DNA from: Laburnicola sp. R22_1
Taxonomy: Eukaryota; Ascomycota; Dothideomycetes; Pleosporales; Didymosphaeriaceae
Direction of reading: 5' to 3'
NCBI GenBank assembly: GCA_014281115.1
Contig: JACONQ010000001.1
Span: forward strand, 4,650,001-4,714,000
Length of the DNA stretch: 64,000 bases
In this document: piece after piece, positions 31,507 to 43,400 of the stretch
Position numbering within the stretch: position 1 is the first letter of the stretch
How the letters are laid out: each line of letters opens with the position of its first letter
Position numbers and translations under genes: made by a program
The notes under the pieces: model-generated
Database searches by the model: none
What the model saw: only the letters and a program-made list of their open reading frames with translations
What the model was told of the DNA's origin: nothing

Positions 31507-34193
31507 TCCAAGAGGCATATCATAGGATAAGAATCAAGGAAGGCGATGAATGGAAGACAGCTTTTCGTACGAAGTACGGACACTTTGAGTACTTGGTAAT
31601 GCCGTTTGGTTTGACCAATACTCCAGCACAATTCTAGGAGCACATTAATAAAGTCCTAGCAGGACTAATTAATGTGACGTGTATTGTCTATTTGGACAAT
31701 ATACTTATCTTCTCTAATATAGAAGAGGAACACGAACAACACGTAAAAGAAGTCCTCTAAAGGCTACGTGAGGCCAAACTGTATATTAAACTTAGCAAGT
31801 GCGAGTTTTATTAGGAAGAGACAGAGTACCTAGGCTACATTGTTGGCCAAAAGGGAGTTAGGGTGCACAAAGACCGTGTAAAAACAATTACGGAGTGGCC
31901 ACTCCCTAAGACAGTGCGCGACGTCAGGGTGTTCATTGGTTTTATGAATTATTACTGGATGTTTATCAAAGGGGTTTCAAGAGTGGCTCTATCCCTTACT
32001 AAACTTACTCAGAAGGAGTCTGGTGCTGCCTAGGGCGGGCATGCTCAAAGAAGGGAGGAAAGCCAACCCTTACACCTAGATGCGTAGGCAAGAGCAGCTT
32101 TTAAAGAGTTAAAGGCCGCATTTACAGTAGTGCCTATATTAGTGCACTTTAAGTCTAATAGAGAGACAAGACTTAAGGTAGATGCCTTAGGTGGCGCGAT
32201 ATCTGGCATATTGAGCCAGAATGTGCCCAAATCTAATAGAACCCCGCGATGGCGACCTATTGGTTTCTTTTCACGGAAGCTGGACAGCACACAACTTCGA
32301 TACAATATATATAATAAGGAATTGCTGGCTATTAACAGAAGCGTTGAACATTGGCGACACTACCTGTTGAGTATTCCATTTATTATCCTCACAGATCACA
32401 ATAACTTGCAATAGTTCATAGACACGAAGAAATTGAACTACTAGCAGGTTAGGATCTATAAGAGGCTAGCAGAGTACGATTTTATTATTATCCACCGGCC
32501 AGGGAAGGAAAACCTAGCGGATGGACCATCAAGACGCCCTGACTATATGAGCGAGGCGCAACACCTAGCAGAGAAAGGAAATAGGGCTTATATAGAGCCT
32601 TTGGGAATATTGTTAAGTAGGGATACTTTTAATAAACCAACTACCCGATTAATTAGTGCGATCACAAGATCCCAACAAGCGGCACCCCAGGAACAAAGGC
32701 GGCCAAGAAGGCGCGAACCTGGGAGAGCAATTGCGGAAGAGCCAATATTGTCAACAGAGGTTAGCTCTGAATCCAACTCGGAGATTGAAGATAAAGTTGA
32801 GGCTCCAGGAGAACCTCAGTCCTAATAGTTCGGCGAGGAGTCGCTAGAAGAAGGCGTAATAGAGCAGAACGGAATCAAAGTGCTCGCAACAAGTGCGGAG
32901 AAGGCGAAGGCTCTCTAGACATGCCATGATAGCTCTATAGCTGGGCATTTTGAAGCGAAGAAGACGTTGGAAAAGTTGAGGAGGCATTTCTGATGGAAAG
33001 GAATGCGACGCGAAGTTGAGGACTACTGTTAAGACTGTTTGAAGTGCAGGATGTCTGTCGCGCCTTAACGCTGACTGTATGGTCTTTTAAATCCCTTGCC
33101 CGTGCCAAATGGCCCTTAGGAGGACGTCACCTTGGATTTTATTGTGGACTTACCCCCTAGCTGAACACTTGGCCAAGTCTATGATGCTATTCTGGTAATA
33201 GTGGACTGTCTGACAAAGATGGCTTATTACATACCTGCTAGGACAGATTGGGACGCGAAGGACTTGGCGGAAGCCTGGATTTGGGATGTTGTTAGGTTAC
33301 ACGGCACTCCTAAGACGATCTTATTAGACAGAGGTCCAATAATAAACTCTCGCTATTAGGACTCTTTTTGTTATTACCTTAACACTATAAGGGTGTTATT
33401 ATTAGCCTATTACCCGCAAACAGACAGACAAACTAAAAGGCAGAATTAGACGCTTGAGCAGTATCTTTGGTGTTTTTGCTGCCTAGAATAGGATGACTGG
33501 GCAAGGTGGTTACTAATTGCGGAATTTGCGTATAATAATAGCGTAAACGCAGCAACTGGAGTAACTCTTTTTTGCGCATACTACGGAGCGGATTCTTGTG
33601 CGCCAGAATGGCCCGGAATGCCGCTTGGCGATGGAGAATCGCCACTAGGCACGTCGATTGCAGCAAGAGTTATCGCACTGCAGGCTTAATGCAGAACAAA
33701 GATCGCAGCGGCGAATAAGTACTAGAAGAAGTACGCTGATAAGAAGAGGAAGCACCTTAGTCTTAAACCAGGGGATTAAGTGTTTATATCCACTAGACAT
33801 CTAAACTCCGCACAACCTAAGCGCAAACTTGATTGGAAGTTTATTAGACCAGGCACAGTCAAGTACCCTGTGGGGAAAGAAGCCTATAGAGTCAACTTCC
33901 TGGAATTGAACGCACACCTAGTCTTCTATGTATTGTTGTTAGAGCTATATAAACGAAGGGGAGCTATTGAGTCTCAAGCAGGTCCTATTGTGGACACCCT
34001 ACGCACGTTCGGCGATGACGTGTATTACATGGAGAAGGTGCTAGAGAGCAGGCAGTTATTAGTTAGAACCTGGGAATACCTTATTAAATGGGAAGGTTAC
34101 TCAGAAGAAGAAAACTTATAGGAGCTAGGCACTAATCTAAGTGCCAACGCTATTAAAGAATTCTAGAAAAAGAAGGATATTCTAGGACGCTAG
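31507..34193 (+). pseudogene. Gypsy-A Pol, C-terminal part: RT, RNase H, integrase, chromodomain
   Basis: It continues exactly where the RT frame stopped at 22,972: [28 protein letters not shown], then YLDNILIFS, where YLDD has become YLDN. RNase H follows (VDALGGAISGILSQ, LTDHNNLQ), the integrase zinc site and DDE core (VTLDFIVDLPPS, LLDRGPIINS, LIAEFAYNNS), and a chromodomain at 34,017-34,140 (YYMEKVLESR, YLIKWEGYSEEENL). About two dozen TAG/TAA/TGA codons sit at expected Trp or Gln positions. The chromodomain places it in the chromoviruses. Confidence 0.9.
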
Positions 34194-35856
34194 CAAAGAG
34201 GCTCTTGTTCGGGTCGAACAACTGCAGAAGGGGGATAAAAGAACCTCCTTAGGGAATTTTAATAGGGAATTTTAATAGGGAATTTTAATTCCTTTCTTCT
34301 GTGGATAAGAGATCGGACTTAGGTTGACTATATAGTCAGGGAATTACTGCGGGAAGTACACTTGCTACCTTTACCTATTTTTCCCTATAGAGGGTTTTTT
34401 GCTGCAATTGTAGAGGTGTTTAATGGCGCAAGGTATTGCAAAGGCAACATTAACTTAGAAAGATTATGGTATCTCTAGGGGTTAGTTAAAAAGGACTATA
34501 AAGGACTATAAGAGCACATCACACTTTACTTAGAGCCAAAAGAAGAGAATATTCTGAGATTCTGGGTTTGAGATATTTTAGGGCGTCGCCGCCCGCTAGA
34601 AGGCGCTATTTAAGTCCTAACGGACTCCTATATTATAGGGAGCTGTCACTCCTGGGGACACTAAGGCACAATGGCCCTAGAGGTCCCCCTTATATATACA
34701 CATTGGCCTAAGGCCCCTAAAGGGGCTAAAAGCACTGCTAAGAAGCTGGAAAGGCACTATCCGCAACTATGGCCGCGAGTGGGACTCTTACTATCACCCT
34801 GAAACTCCTAACAACGCGTTAGTCCGTATTTGTTCTACAACTGCGTTAGTATACGATATAATGGGACAAAAGGCGGAATTATGGACCTTGTCTCGCTTTG
34901 GGGTCCCACCCTTACGGGTTGCGCAGTCGATGGCCTTCTTACAGCGACATTGCTTGGTCTCGCGCTCTGCATTGGTACGAGCGCGCTTCTCAGTGAAGCA
35001 ATAGGTTAATTAACAGACATCACTGCTGTTATGGACACAGAGATTCTGTGCGTAGGGCTTAAACAAGCTAAGAAGTGATTAGCCAATAGAAAGCGCCATA
35101 AGGACGACTACATCCACTTAATGCGGTTCACAAGCCTCTTGGCAGCCTCGCAGACGCGTTCCTTGTTCTTATTAGAATTACCACTACAAAGGAGAGCCTG
35201 AGCAGCCACAAGACTATTAAGCTTGGCGTTAAAGTTAATAGGGCACTGTATTGTCTTAGTTAGTGGCATAATGGCGCCTAATATGAGTATGTATTACTAT
35301 AAGGCAGTGTTTGTTCTGAATTAAGCAATTACTACACCTAGACAGCTAAACACCATTAATTTGGATTGATAGGACGAGTTTGGTATCCGGAAAGTGGCAT
35401 GTGTGGAGTAGATCCCCCTTATAGATGAGTTTAACGCAACAAACGCACAGATTGGCACTAGCGGGTTGGTCACAAGCCAACTCTGCCCGCTATACAGCGA
35501 GCGTCTTCTTAAGGGCCATCTTGCTGTAGAAAGGGACATTAGGACGCATTAGGACGACAAGAGCAGGATGGTACATACCGAATTAACTAGTGGAGGCGCG
35601 AGGAGCAAGGGTAGTGCAAGAACAGGCGAAAACCAAAACAACTGCGCCAAGCCTCGCTTAACAGCACCTTTGGCTCCCAAATTAGTTAGGTGCCCTAGAG
35701 CACCTTAATAGCGTAATGGCGCCTAACACAACAATAATTATTGCTATGCAGTTACAAGACTGGCGATTGTTTATTTTTTAAGTAAACATAATAGGATATC
35801 GCACGTTTTAATCTCCTAGGGCAACCCGGGTTGGGTTGATCCTAGAAGGGGGATAC
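34194..35856 (-). other. Gypsy-A 3' region with antisense coding potential
   Basis: A 1.66-kb segment between the pol stop and the 3' LTR is retained in both Gypsy-A copies (copy 1: about 2,750-4,675). On the minus strand at about 35,250-35,560, despite stops, it reads as a cysteine-rich stretch: NLCVCCVKLIYKGDLLHTCH, and after a stop CSNCLIQNKHC, resembling a zinc-binding module. Antisense-looking coding also continues near 34,870-35,000. It could be an antisense accessory ORF carried by the family, or captured sequence. I do not recognise the family. It ends with the polypurine tract at 35,842-35,856. Confidence 0.45.
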
Positions 35857-36045
35857 TGTAAGGCCTCCTTGTCGCTTAGGTGGCCGAATAGGGACTTATG
35901 TCTCCTTTGGGCCTAGCGGGGGTTTAGATAAAAACCCCCTCACTTTGGATAAGAGCGGGTAGCGATTCGTCTCATCACTACTTACCTCCTAATATTATCC
36001 TATTCTGCCTTATCAACTATTGGGCGTCCTAGTGGCGCCCTTACA
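35857..36045 (+). repeat. Gypsy-A copy 2 3' LTR (189 bp)
   Basis: TGTAAGG...CTTACA, same length as the 5' LTR, with several transitions between them (for example cttatcgc/cttgtcgc, gaatgggg/gaataggg). The polypurine tract agaaggggga precedes it and the target duplication tatac follows. Confidence 0.94.
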
Positions 36046-36050
36046 TATAC

Positions 36051-37022
36051 GCTAATATCTTTTAAAAATACTAAAAGTATACTTTTACTATATTTTATAG
36101 GCTTAAGTAGCAATAGTTAAATAAATCCTATAGATTTTAGAGCTTGTAGACAACCTTATAGATCTCTCTTAAGTAGTACTATACGCTATAATATAGCGTT
36201 AATAAAAGATTACTATTAATATACCTAGTATCTACTAAAAAGTACTTGTCTAGAGAAGCTTTAAAGCCTCTATTAAGAGTACTTTTAGCACCCTACTATT
36301 ATGCGCACTATTCTTTTAGCTAAGTAGAATATATATAAAGTTTATCTTAAAGTTAATATATACTAGTATATTTTATAATAAGTTTCTATAGTAATTTTAG
36401 TACTATATACACTTAGTAGTAGGCACGTAAATTAGTATCTAGATACTTTTAATTGCTTTTATATAGTCTTTAAAATATAGCTAGTATATTAAGTTATTAT
36501 AAATCTTATTAGGTATCTTTATTAATAGGGCTTTTATAATATTATAATATAGATATAAAAGAGTATTAAGTACTTTATAAAAATTGCTATAATTATTAGC
36601 TAAAGCTTATTCTTATTTTAGGCAACTTACTAACTTATGTGTATAGTGTAAAATTAAGTATCTAGAAGTAGCATAACAAAGGCTTTTATCTTAAATAACA
36701 TAAAAAAAAAAGTAGAGCCTCCTACTTAGTAATTAAAAAAAGCGTAAAAAGGTAGTTACAAAAATGCGCATTTAAGCTACTAAGCGAGCTTAGTAGTTTT
36801 AGTAGTTTTAGCGCAAAGCTACTCCTATAAGCAAATTTTTTATAAAGAGGCTATTTAGAACTTTAGGGAAGCGTAGATAAAATAACTTTAGCGCTGCCAC
36901 ACTATAGTTATCTATTTCTATTCTTTACTATTCTAATTATTGCAAACAACATAAGTTATATTAATAGGTATATACTATTTTTTATAAATAGAATAAAGTT
37001 AATACGTACTAGATACACTATT
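36051..37022. other. AT-rich RIP-degraded sequence with a dispersed-repeat fragment
   Basis: No gene. About 36,650-36,770 matches, inverted, the right-central part of the 342-bp insertion at 2893-3234 (gtagagcctcctacttagta, aaaggcttttatc). The final ctatt (37018-37022) is the copia target duplication. Confidence 0.55.
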
Positions 37023-37197
37023 TGTTAGATAGAACGAGCTGTGGTAAGGTTAGATCTGTACAATCGAGCAGGGACCACCTAGCTTAGCACACTAGCGAAG
37101 AAGTTAGAACTAGCTAAACACGGTTAGAACAGAACACAACACAATAATTATTATTCATTAAGACGCTACATCGCATTTTTTACCATCAAATCTGACA
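37023..37197 (+). repeat. Copia 5' LTR (175 bp)
   Basis: TG...CA bounded direct repeat of 41981-42155. Confidence 0.95.
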
Positions 37198-37229
37198 ATT
37201 AAGAGTCTCACTACCTTAACTAATACGAA

Positions 37230-40200
37230 ATGGCGCAACAACTATACCGCGATCCCACAGTAACGCTAAGGGATCATACCGACTATATGGGATAGATAAC
37301 GCAGCTGCAGGCGAGATGCGTTGTCTATAACATCTAGGATAAGGTTAATCTAAAGTTAATAGTCCTGCTAATATTAAGACTAGCAGTTATTAGAGCTCTA
37401 GTAGTTGCTGATTACACACTAGCCGCGAACGTCGAAATCCTAATAAGACTAACCGCGCTGTTAGCAACTAGACAGAAGGCGTTTAAGGAAGACCTTAAAT
37501 ATTATAAGATTCTTATCGAACAATATAAGAACAACTAGCACGACTTTAAGAAGAAATAAGCAAGCCTCTAATATATTATAGTATTTATCTAGTTAACTGT
37601 ATCCCCACACCTATTGCGCACGTGCTGCCTACTAGAGAAGTCACTACGATAATGGATTACAGACCTATAACTAATAGTTAGAGTTGACAAATAAATTAAA
37701 CAAGAACAAGCTCGCAAGTAATATCTTGCCTCACTAAGGCCAATAAGGAGCGCGTCGCAATAGGACACATGGCTAGCAGAGTACAACTAAGCAGCTACTA
37801 AGGCGAAGACATATTAAGTCGCTAAGCTATTACAATTAAATATAATTATAAAAGACTTCCTAGCAGCTATAAACAAAGTTGCTCCTATATAGTCTATAAA
37901 CTTTTAAGATAATAGTTAATTTGTAACTGGCATAAGCTGGAAGGAGATAATAAAACGCTTCCAAGAATACATAATAACAAACCATCCCCTTAGATTAGGG
38001 AAGCACAAAGCAGCTTTTGTAACTAATAATGTATTATTTCTCGCTAAAGGTGGTGCAACCACCTAGGGCAATGACAGGGACGCCTCTTATGCTAAAAGCG
38101 CGCTATCTAACCAAAACTAGGGCAGACCCCGTAATTAATGTACAGCTAATAAGAAAGATATTAAGCTTAAGCGGCCTTTAGATTAAGAGCCAGCTATAAT
38201 AGGAGGAGCAAAATGCCCTGCCTATAGACAACGCCACAGTATTAGGGACTGCTATTATATCAACCTAGACAAAGCTCCTAAGTAGTGGAAACCTAATAAG
38301 ATTATAAATAAGCTTATTAACTTTAAGCATAAGAATAACGCAACTTTCTAAGGGCTAATCCGCAGACAAAGTAGAACCTAATCACAAACACCAATCATTA
38401 AACAATCGCACACGCCCACATCTAAGATCCTTAAGTCCCCTAAGAACTAACTAGAGGGGCGGAGAATATTAAACATTAACGCTGCGTTTATATTAGCGCT
38501 AATAGAAATAGAAGTGTCTAATTACCTGCTAAAGCGCTTGTTTATTCTTAATTTAGGATTAACTTGCCATATTATAAACAACCCTAACTATATCTACAAC
38601 TTCTATCTACCTACGTCTAGAGATTATATATAGGCTGGAAATATAAAGATATAGATAAAAGGCTACAGCTCAATTAACTTAACACTAAGAGGTTAACATA
38701 GAACAACTACATTAATTCTATATAATGTGGCTATCTGTCCAGACCTTCTATGCAACCTAGTCTCCTTTTAACTACTAAGGTATAGAGGAATCTGGTGAGA
38801 TACGCAAACGAACCCAACTACGCTAAAAGGACTAGACGACAAGGTTATTAGAAAACTATTTAAGATATATAGTTAATGGGTACTTAAGTATAATTCGCTA
38901 CTACCCACTTTATATTATATCCGCAAGAATACATTACAAATAAAAGGAGCACTATAAAGGGCCTTAGCCGAATTATGGCATAAGAGACTAGGACACCCTA
39001 GACTAGCAGCTATTAAACATCTTGTGCAGCAAGCTAAAGGGGTGCGAGTTAAGGGAGTTATAACAGTTTAATGCGACTCCTATAGGAAAGCAAAGATCTA
39101 GCAACAAATTAGCCAAGCACCGCAAATTAACAATAAAGGACTAGGAGAAAGACTAGCTATTAACTTTTATGCCTATAAGGCGCAAAGTAGCACTAGCGAA
39201 AGGAGCTAGATGCTTGTTACTGATAGGTACTTAGGCCTACAATGGGACTTTTATTTTAAAGACAATTGACTAGCAAAGTTAGTTATTTAAGTTCTATTAA
39301 ACTTCTTTCTTTTTCTTAAAAACTATTACAACATTACGGTTAAGGTTATTAAAGCGGACAACGAGATCACGATGGTGAAACCAGAAATCGAGCGCTAGTT
39401 GGCATCACAAGGAATTACTATTAAGCCTTCTGCCCTAGATACACAAGCTTAAAATGGAGGTGCTAAACACTTAGGGGGTGTAAATAAAGAGAAATCGCGT
39501 GCAATGCAACTTAACACCAACCTATCCTAGGAACTATGGCCTAAAGTAACAAGAGCCGCAGTATACCTCTATAATTAAACACCGAATTATGTGAATAACT
39601 AGAAAACGCCATATAAGATATTCTTCACACAAGTCGCGTTTAGTAATAGGATTGTCACTTTACTACGAAAACCCAACCTCGCCTATCTAAAGGCGTACAG
39701 CTGCAAGGCATTTGCAATGACCGATAATACTTACTAAGGTAAATCACGCCTATAACGCCTTAATCTAAAGGCATAGATTAGTTATCTAGTTGGATACTAA
39801 TTATTAAACATCTACTAAATATGGATACCGTCGCTTAGCAAGGTGATAAGCACCCAAGACGTCGTCTTTAACGAAGAGTCAGTATTTAACAGGAGGGTTA
39901 AGGACCTTATAGACAGTCTTATGCACAGCACGCTTTAAGAAATAGCAACGCACATAAGAACTATTAAGCTACCGACTCCTACCCAACAACTACAAACAGA
40001 CTCCTTTTATAAGGATGAAGCCGCTGTAGATTTATTAGAACAATAAGACAAAGCAGATCCACCAGGCTACTATTAAGAAAGGAAGATTAGGGATAGCTAC
40101 CTGACTCCTCCAACAACACCGCCACCCGTAGCGTTACTTGTACGGTTAATAGCTAGAGACTAAATAAGTCTAACGCAACAAACGTCCTTAACAACTGTCC

Positions 40201-41945
40201 CCTAGGCAGTAGCTTTTATAGCGGGAACCCAAGCTAGCTGTATTAGAAAATACAGAGAAGAAGTTATAGACAAGGCAAAGATAATAAGAATGCTCGCTAA
40301 AGGCTTAAAGCCCTATTAAAGTCAACTTCCACCTCTGCCAACGTGCTGGACCAAGCTTAAGGATTACCCAATGGGCGAGATGTTCCAAGAGGCTGAACAA
40401 GTGCACCTTGCAAGCCACTAAGAGATGAAATTATAGTTAGAAATACTATTAAAGAAGATTAAACTAATAGGACAATAGATTCTTAACTGCATGTGGGTAT
40501 ACACCTATAAACTTAATAAGCACTATCGCTTACTAAAGTGCAAGGCGCGACTAGTTATCCAAGGCGATTAACAACGCAACATTACCTCGCAAGACACTTA
40601 CGCAGCCACGCTTGCTAGCCAGTCATTCCGAATAATAATAGCAATAGCAGCTCACTATAATATGGAGCTTAAGCAATATAACGTAACAAATGCGTTTGTT
40701 CACGTAACAGTAGATTAAGAGGTTTATATAAGAATGCCTTAGGGCTATTAAAAGCCTAGAATAATACTGTAAGTAAATAAGGCACTATACGGCCTTTGCA
40801 TTTTACCACTCCTCTAGTAGAAAGAATTTACAACAACGCTTAAAGCACTAGGCTTTTAGATAGTGCCTTACAAGCTATGCTGCCTAATTAAGGATGGAGT
40901 TATTGTATTCTTCTACGTCGACGATATTATACTCGCGTATTACAAGGAGAAAGAAGAAGAAGCTTAATAAGCAATTAAGCGCTTACAAGACAAGTATACT
41001 TTCACTAAAGGAAACAACCTCTAATAGTTCCTTAGCATAGAAGTTGTATAGGACCGAACAAACCGTAAGATTTAACTGTTACAGGCTGCCTACTCGGACA
41101 AGATTAGCTAATTAGCAGACAGAACGGACATTTAACATAACACTCCTATAGCTGTGATTAAATTATAGCTAAGGAAGGGGTTGGCAATGCTAACTAAGAT
41201 TAACAAATTTTAACGTAAGATTGGATTATTGCTCTTTGCTGCAGTCACTACAAGGCCAGATATTGCCTTCGTAACTTTACGACTGGCTTAATTTCTGTTA
41301 AACCTAGGGCCTAATTACTAAGACGCAGCAGACTAAGTTCTCCTATACCTTTAAAGTATAAAGCAGCAAGCCCTATAGCTTGGAGGTAACACTAGACTTC
41401 AGATTGCAAGCGACGCATCCTTCGCTAATAATATAATGGACCGCAAGAGCTCCTAAGGCTATGCTATTAAGCTCTTTGGCGGACTTATTGCCTAGAAGGC
41501 TAACAAACAAGATACTGTAATAACATTAACTACTAAGGCCGAACTGCTGGCTCTTTCTTAGGTAGCTAAGGAAGCACTCTTTGTCTTAAGACTACTCCGC
41601 GAACTCTAGATCGAACTGGACGCGCGCATTATCACTATTCAGTGCGACAATAAACAAACTATACGCTTAGTAACTAAGGAGGTTTCCCGCCTCCAAACTA
41701 AGCTTTGTTATATAGACATCTATAACTACTAGATCTAATAAGAAGTATCTAAGGGCAGGATCGAGGTGGAGTATGTATAGTTAGCAGATATAATCGCTAA
41801 CGGCCTTACAAAGGTGCTTCCCAGGAGCAAGTGGGAGGGTTTTCTCCAACAACTTAGATTAGTCAATGTGGAGACTAAGGAGGTAACGAATACTGTACCT
41901 CTTGAGGAGATTTAAGAGCAACTTAAAGACCTCACAATCGCATAA
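37230..41945 (+). pseudogene. Copia Gag-Pol polyprotein with many RIP stops
   Basis: ATG 37230 (MAQQLYRDPTVTL) opens the frame; the terminal TAA is at 41943-41945. In order: Gag with a zinc knuckle whose second Cys is mutated (CPAYRQRHSIRDC, near 38,215-38,260); a degenerate protease (near 38,540-38,600); the pre-integrase motif HKRLGHPRLAAIKHL (38,977-39,020); the integrase core, degenerate; reverse transcriptase with FFYVDDIILAY (40,908-40,940), aspartates kept; and RNase H (QIASDASFA, AELLALS, LRLLREL) ending near 41,840. Numerous TAG/TAA/TGA codons replace Trp and Gln. The integrase-before-RT order establishes Ty1/copia. Confidence 0.9.
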
Positions 41946-41980
41946 GTACTAGCTTGAAGAGTTTTTAAGCTGAGGGGGTG

Positions 41981-42155
41981 TGTTAGATAGAACGAGCTGT
42001 GGTGAGGTTAGATCTGTACAATCGAGCAGGGACCACCTAGCTTGGCACACTAGCGAAGAAGTTAGAACTAGCTAAACACGGTTGGAATAGAACACAACAC
42101 AATAATTATCATCTATTAAGACGCTACATTGCATTTTTTACCATTAAATCTGACA
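41981..42155 (+). repeat. Copia 3' LTR (175 bp)
   Basis: Direct repeat of 37023-37197, followed by the target duplication ctatt. Confidence 0.95.
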
Positions 42156-42160
42156 CTATT

Positions 42161-43195
42161 ACTCTATTACTATATTAAAGTTATTTTTAACAAATCTCCT
42201 ACTATCTCTCTACGCCCTACTATTTGTCTAGGTATTAATATTATTTCTAAAGAAGTACTTGCTACTATTAAAGAGTATACGCTATAGTTTTACGCTACTA
42301 CTACTAAGGTAATAATACTAGAGTTCTATTCTATTTATAAGATAATTATTTATAGAAGCTTAGTATACTTAACTATTTAAAAGGTAATTTTTGTGTACTA
42401 GCTAGGTTAGTAGCTTATCTAGTTCTTAAAGACTAGTAAGCCTATATTCCCGCTCTAGTAAAAGCAATTACTCCTTATTAGTAATAAAATCCTCTAGTAG
42501 GGGATATAAGAGGATAATAAGGTGTTTATTAATAAGCTATAAGGTAGTAAGAGTATTATATAGATCTATAAAATTCTTCTAGCTATTATGATTACTATTA
42601 AGTTAGCTTATCTAAGCAATTACGTCGCGCAGCAGCGTAAGTAAGAATAACTAATAATAGTAGTAGTAATAAGCTAGGTAGGCTATATATAGCGTAAGTA
42701 AATCTTATATTAGTGCTAGAAGCTTATAGATATTAGGGAGTGTATATAAGATTAAAGTTTAAACTATTATTATATTAGCGTATTTAAGATTAGTTTTTAA
42801 TTAGAATTAGGCACTGTATATAGTATATAATAATCTTCTATCTTAATCTATTTTAACCTTAAACTAAAAAAAAGGTTAAAAAAGGTCAAAAAAGGTGTTT
42901 GGTAAGCTAACCTACTACTAACTTATAGTATCTATTAAATACTTTATTTTATATTTAGTATTTCTCTAGAACGCCCTATTAGTATAAATATAAAGAAAAG
43001 TAAGGATTTTCTTCTTTACTAGTATTCTACTATTATCTACTAATAACTTAGTTTTTATATAATTAATAAGTATATTAAATATAGCTAGTTAGAGTTAGAT
43101 CTTTTATATAGTTCTTTAGCCACTTTATACTCCTCTTCTAATTATTATTCTATTTCTAATACTTTATAGGCCTAGTTTTACTATTTTATTACTAA
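42161..43195. other. AT-rich RIP-degraded sequence
   Basis: No gene. About 42,840-42,915 matches, inverted, the left end of the 342-bp insertion at 2893. The copia element may have inserted into a longer relative of that family. The last gtaat (43196-43200) is a target duplication of the LTR that follows. Confidence 0.5.
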
Positions 43196-43200
43196 GTAAT

Positions 43201-43395
43201 TGTTAGAGAGCTCAGGTGACTAATAATCGAAAAAGTTGATATTGACAGAATCTACGTATGGGTGCCAGCCAAAGGTGCTGGCTAAGCTCATAAGGCGCGC
43301 GAGGCGCGCTAAGAACGCGCTAGTACCTAATCGGGACTAGCGCCGGGGAAACCTCGGTAGTCGGCGTAAGGTAACTCCGACCTGGTTCCATAACA
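43201..43395. mobile_element. Solo LTR of Gypsy-B
   Basis: 195 bp matching the Gypsy-B LTRs with very few differences (tgttagagag for tgttagggag). It is flanked by a perfect 5-bp duplication gtaat (43196-43200 and 43396-43400). No internal sequence is present, so LTR-LTR recombination removed the element. Confidence 0.94.
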
Positions 43396-43400
43396 GTAAT

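Larger units (their letters stand above)
16314..36045 (+). mobile_element. Gypsy-A copy 2: Ty3/gypsy chromovirus with nested DNA transposons
   Basis: Bounded by 189-bp LTRs (16314-16502 and 35857-36045; TGTAAGG...CTTACA) and a perfect 5-bp target duplication tatac (16309-16313 and 36046-36050). The element's own sequence is 16314-16891, 19014-20533, 22633-22972 and 31505-36045, about 7.0 kb. The rest is inserted DNA transposons, each flanked by the duplicated TA. Order: LTR, gag with CCHC knuckle, protease (NSGA, mutated from DSGA), RT, RNase H, integrase, chromodomain, a 1.7-kb 3' region, polypurine tract, LTR. It is RIP-mutated throughout (stops mostly from TGG or CAG) but much less than copy 1. 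Confidence 0.94.
37023..42155 (+). mobile_element. Ty1/copia retrotransposon (5,133 bp), RIP-mutated
   Basis: 175-bp LTRs at 37023-37197 and 41981-42155 (TGTTAGATAG...AATCTGACA) have a perfect 5-bp target duplication ctatt (37018-37022 and 42156-42160). The purine tract tgaggggg precedes the 3' LTR. Between them lies one gag-pol frame in copia order. The LTRs differ at a handful of positions, all transitions (for example gtggtaagg/gtggtgagg, tagaacag/tggaatag). Confidence 0.95.

Noticed and set aside
36045..43200. Centromere-like AT-rich block
   Set aside because: The AT richness is fully compatible with RIP of recognisable retrotransposons; no satellite array is present.
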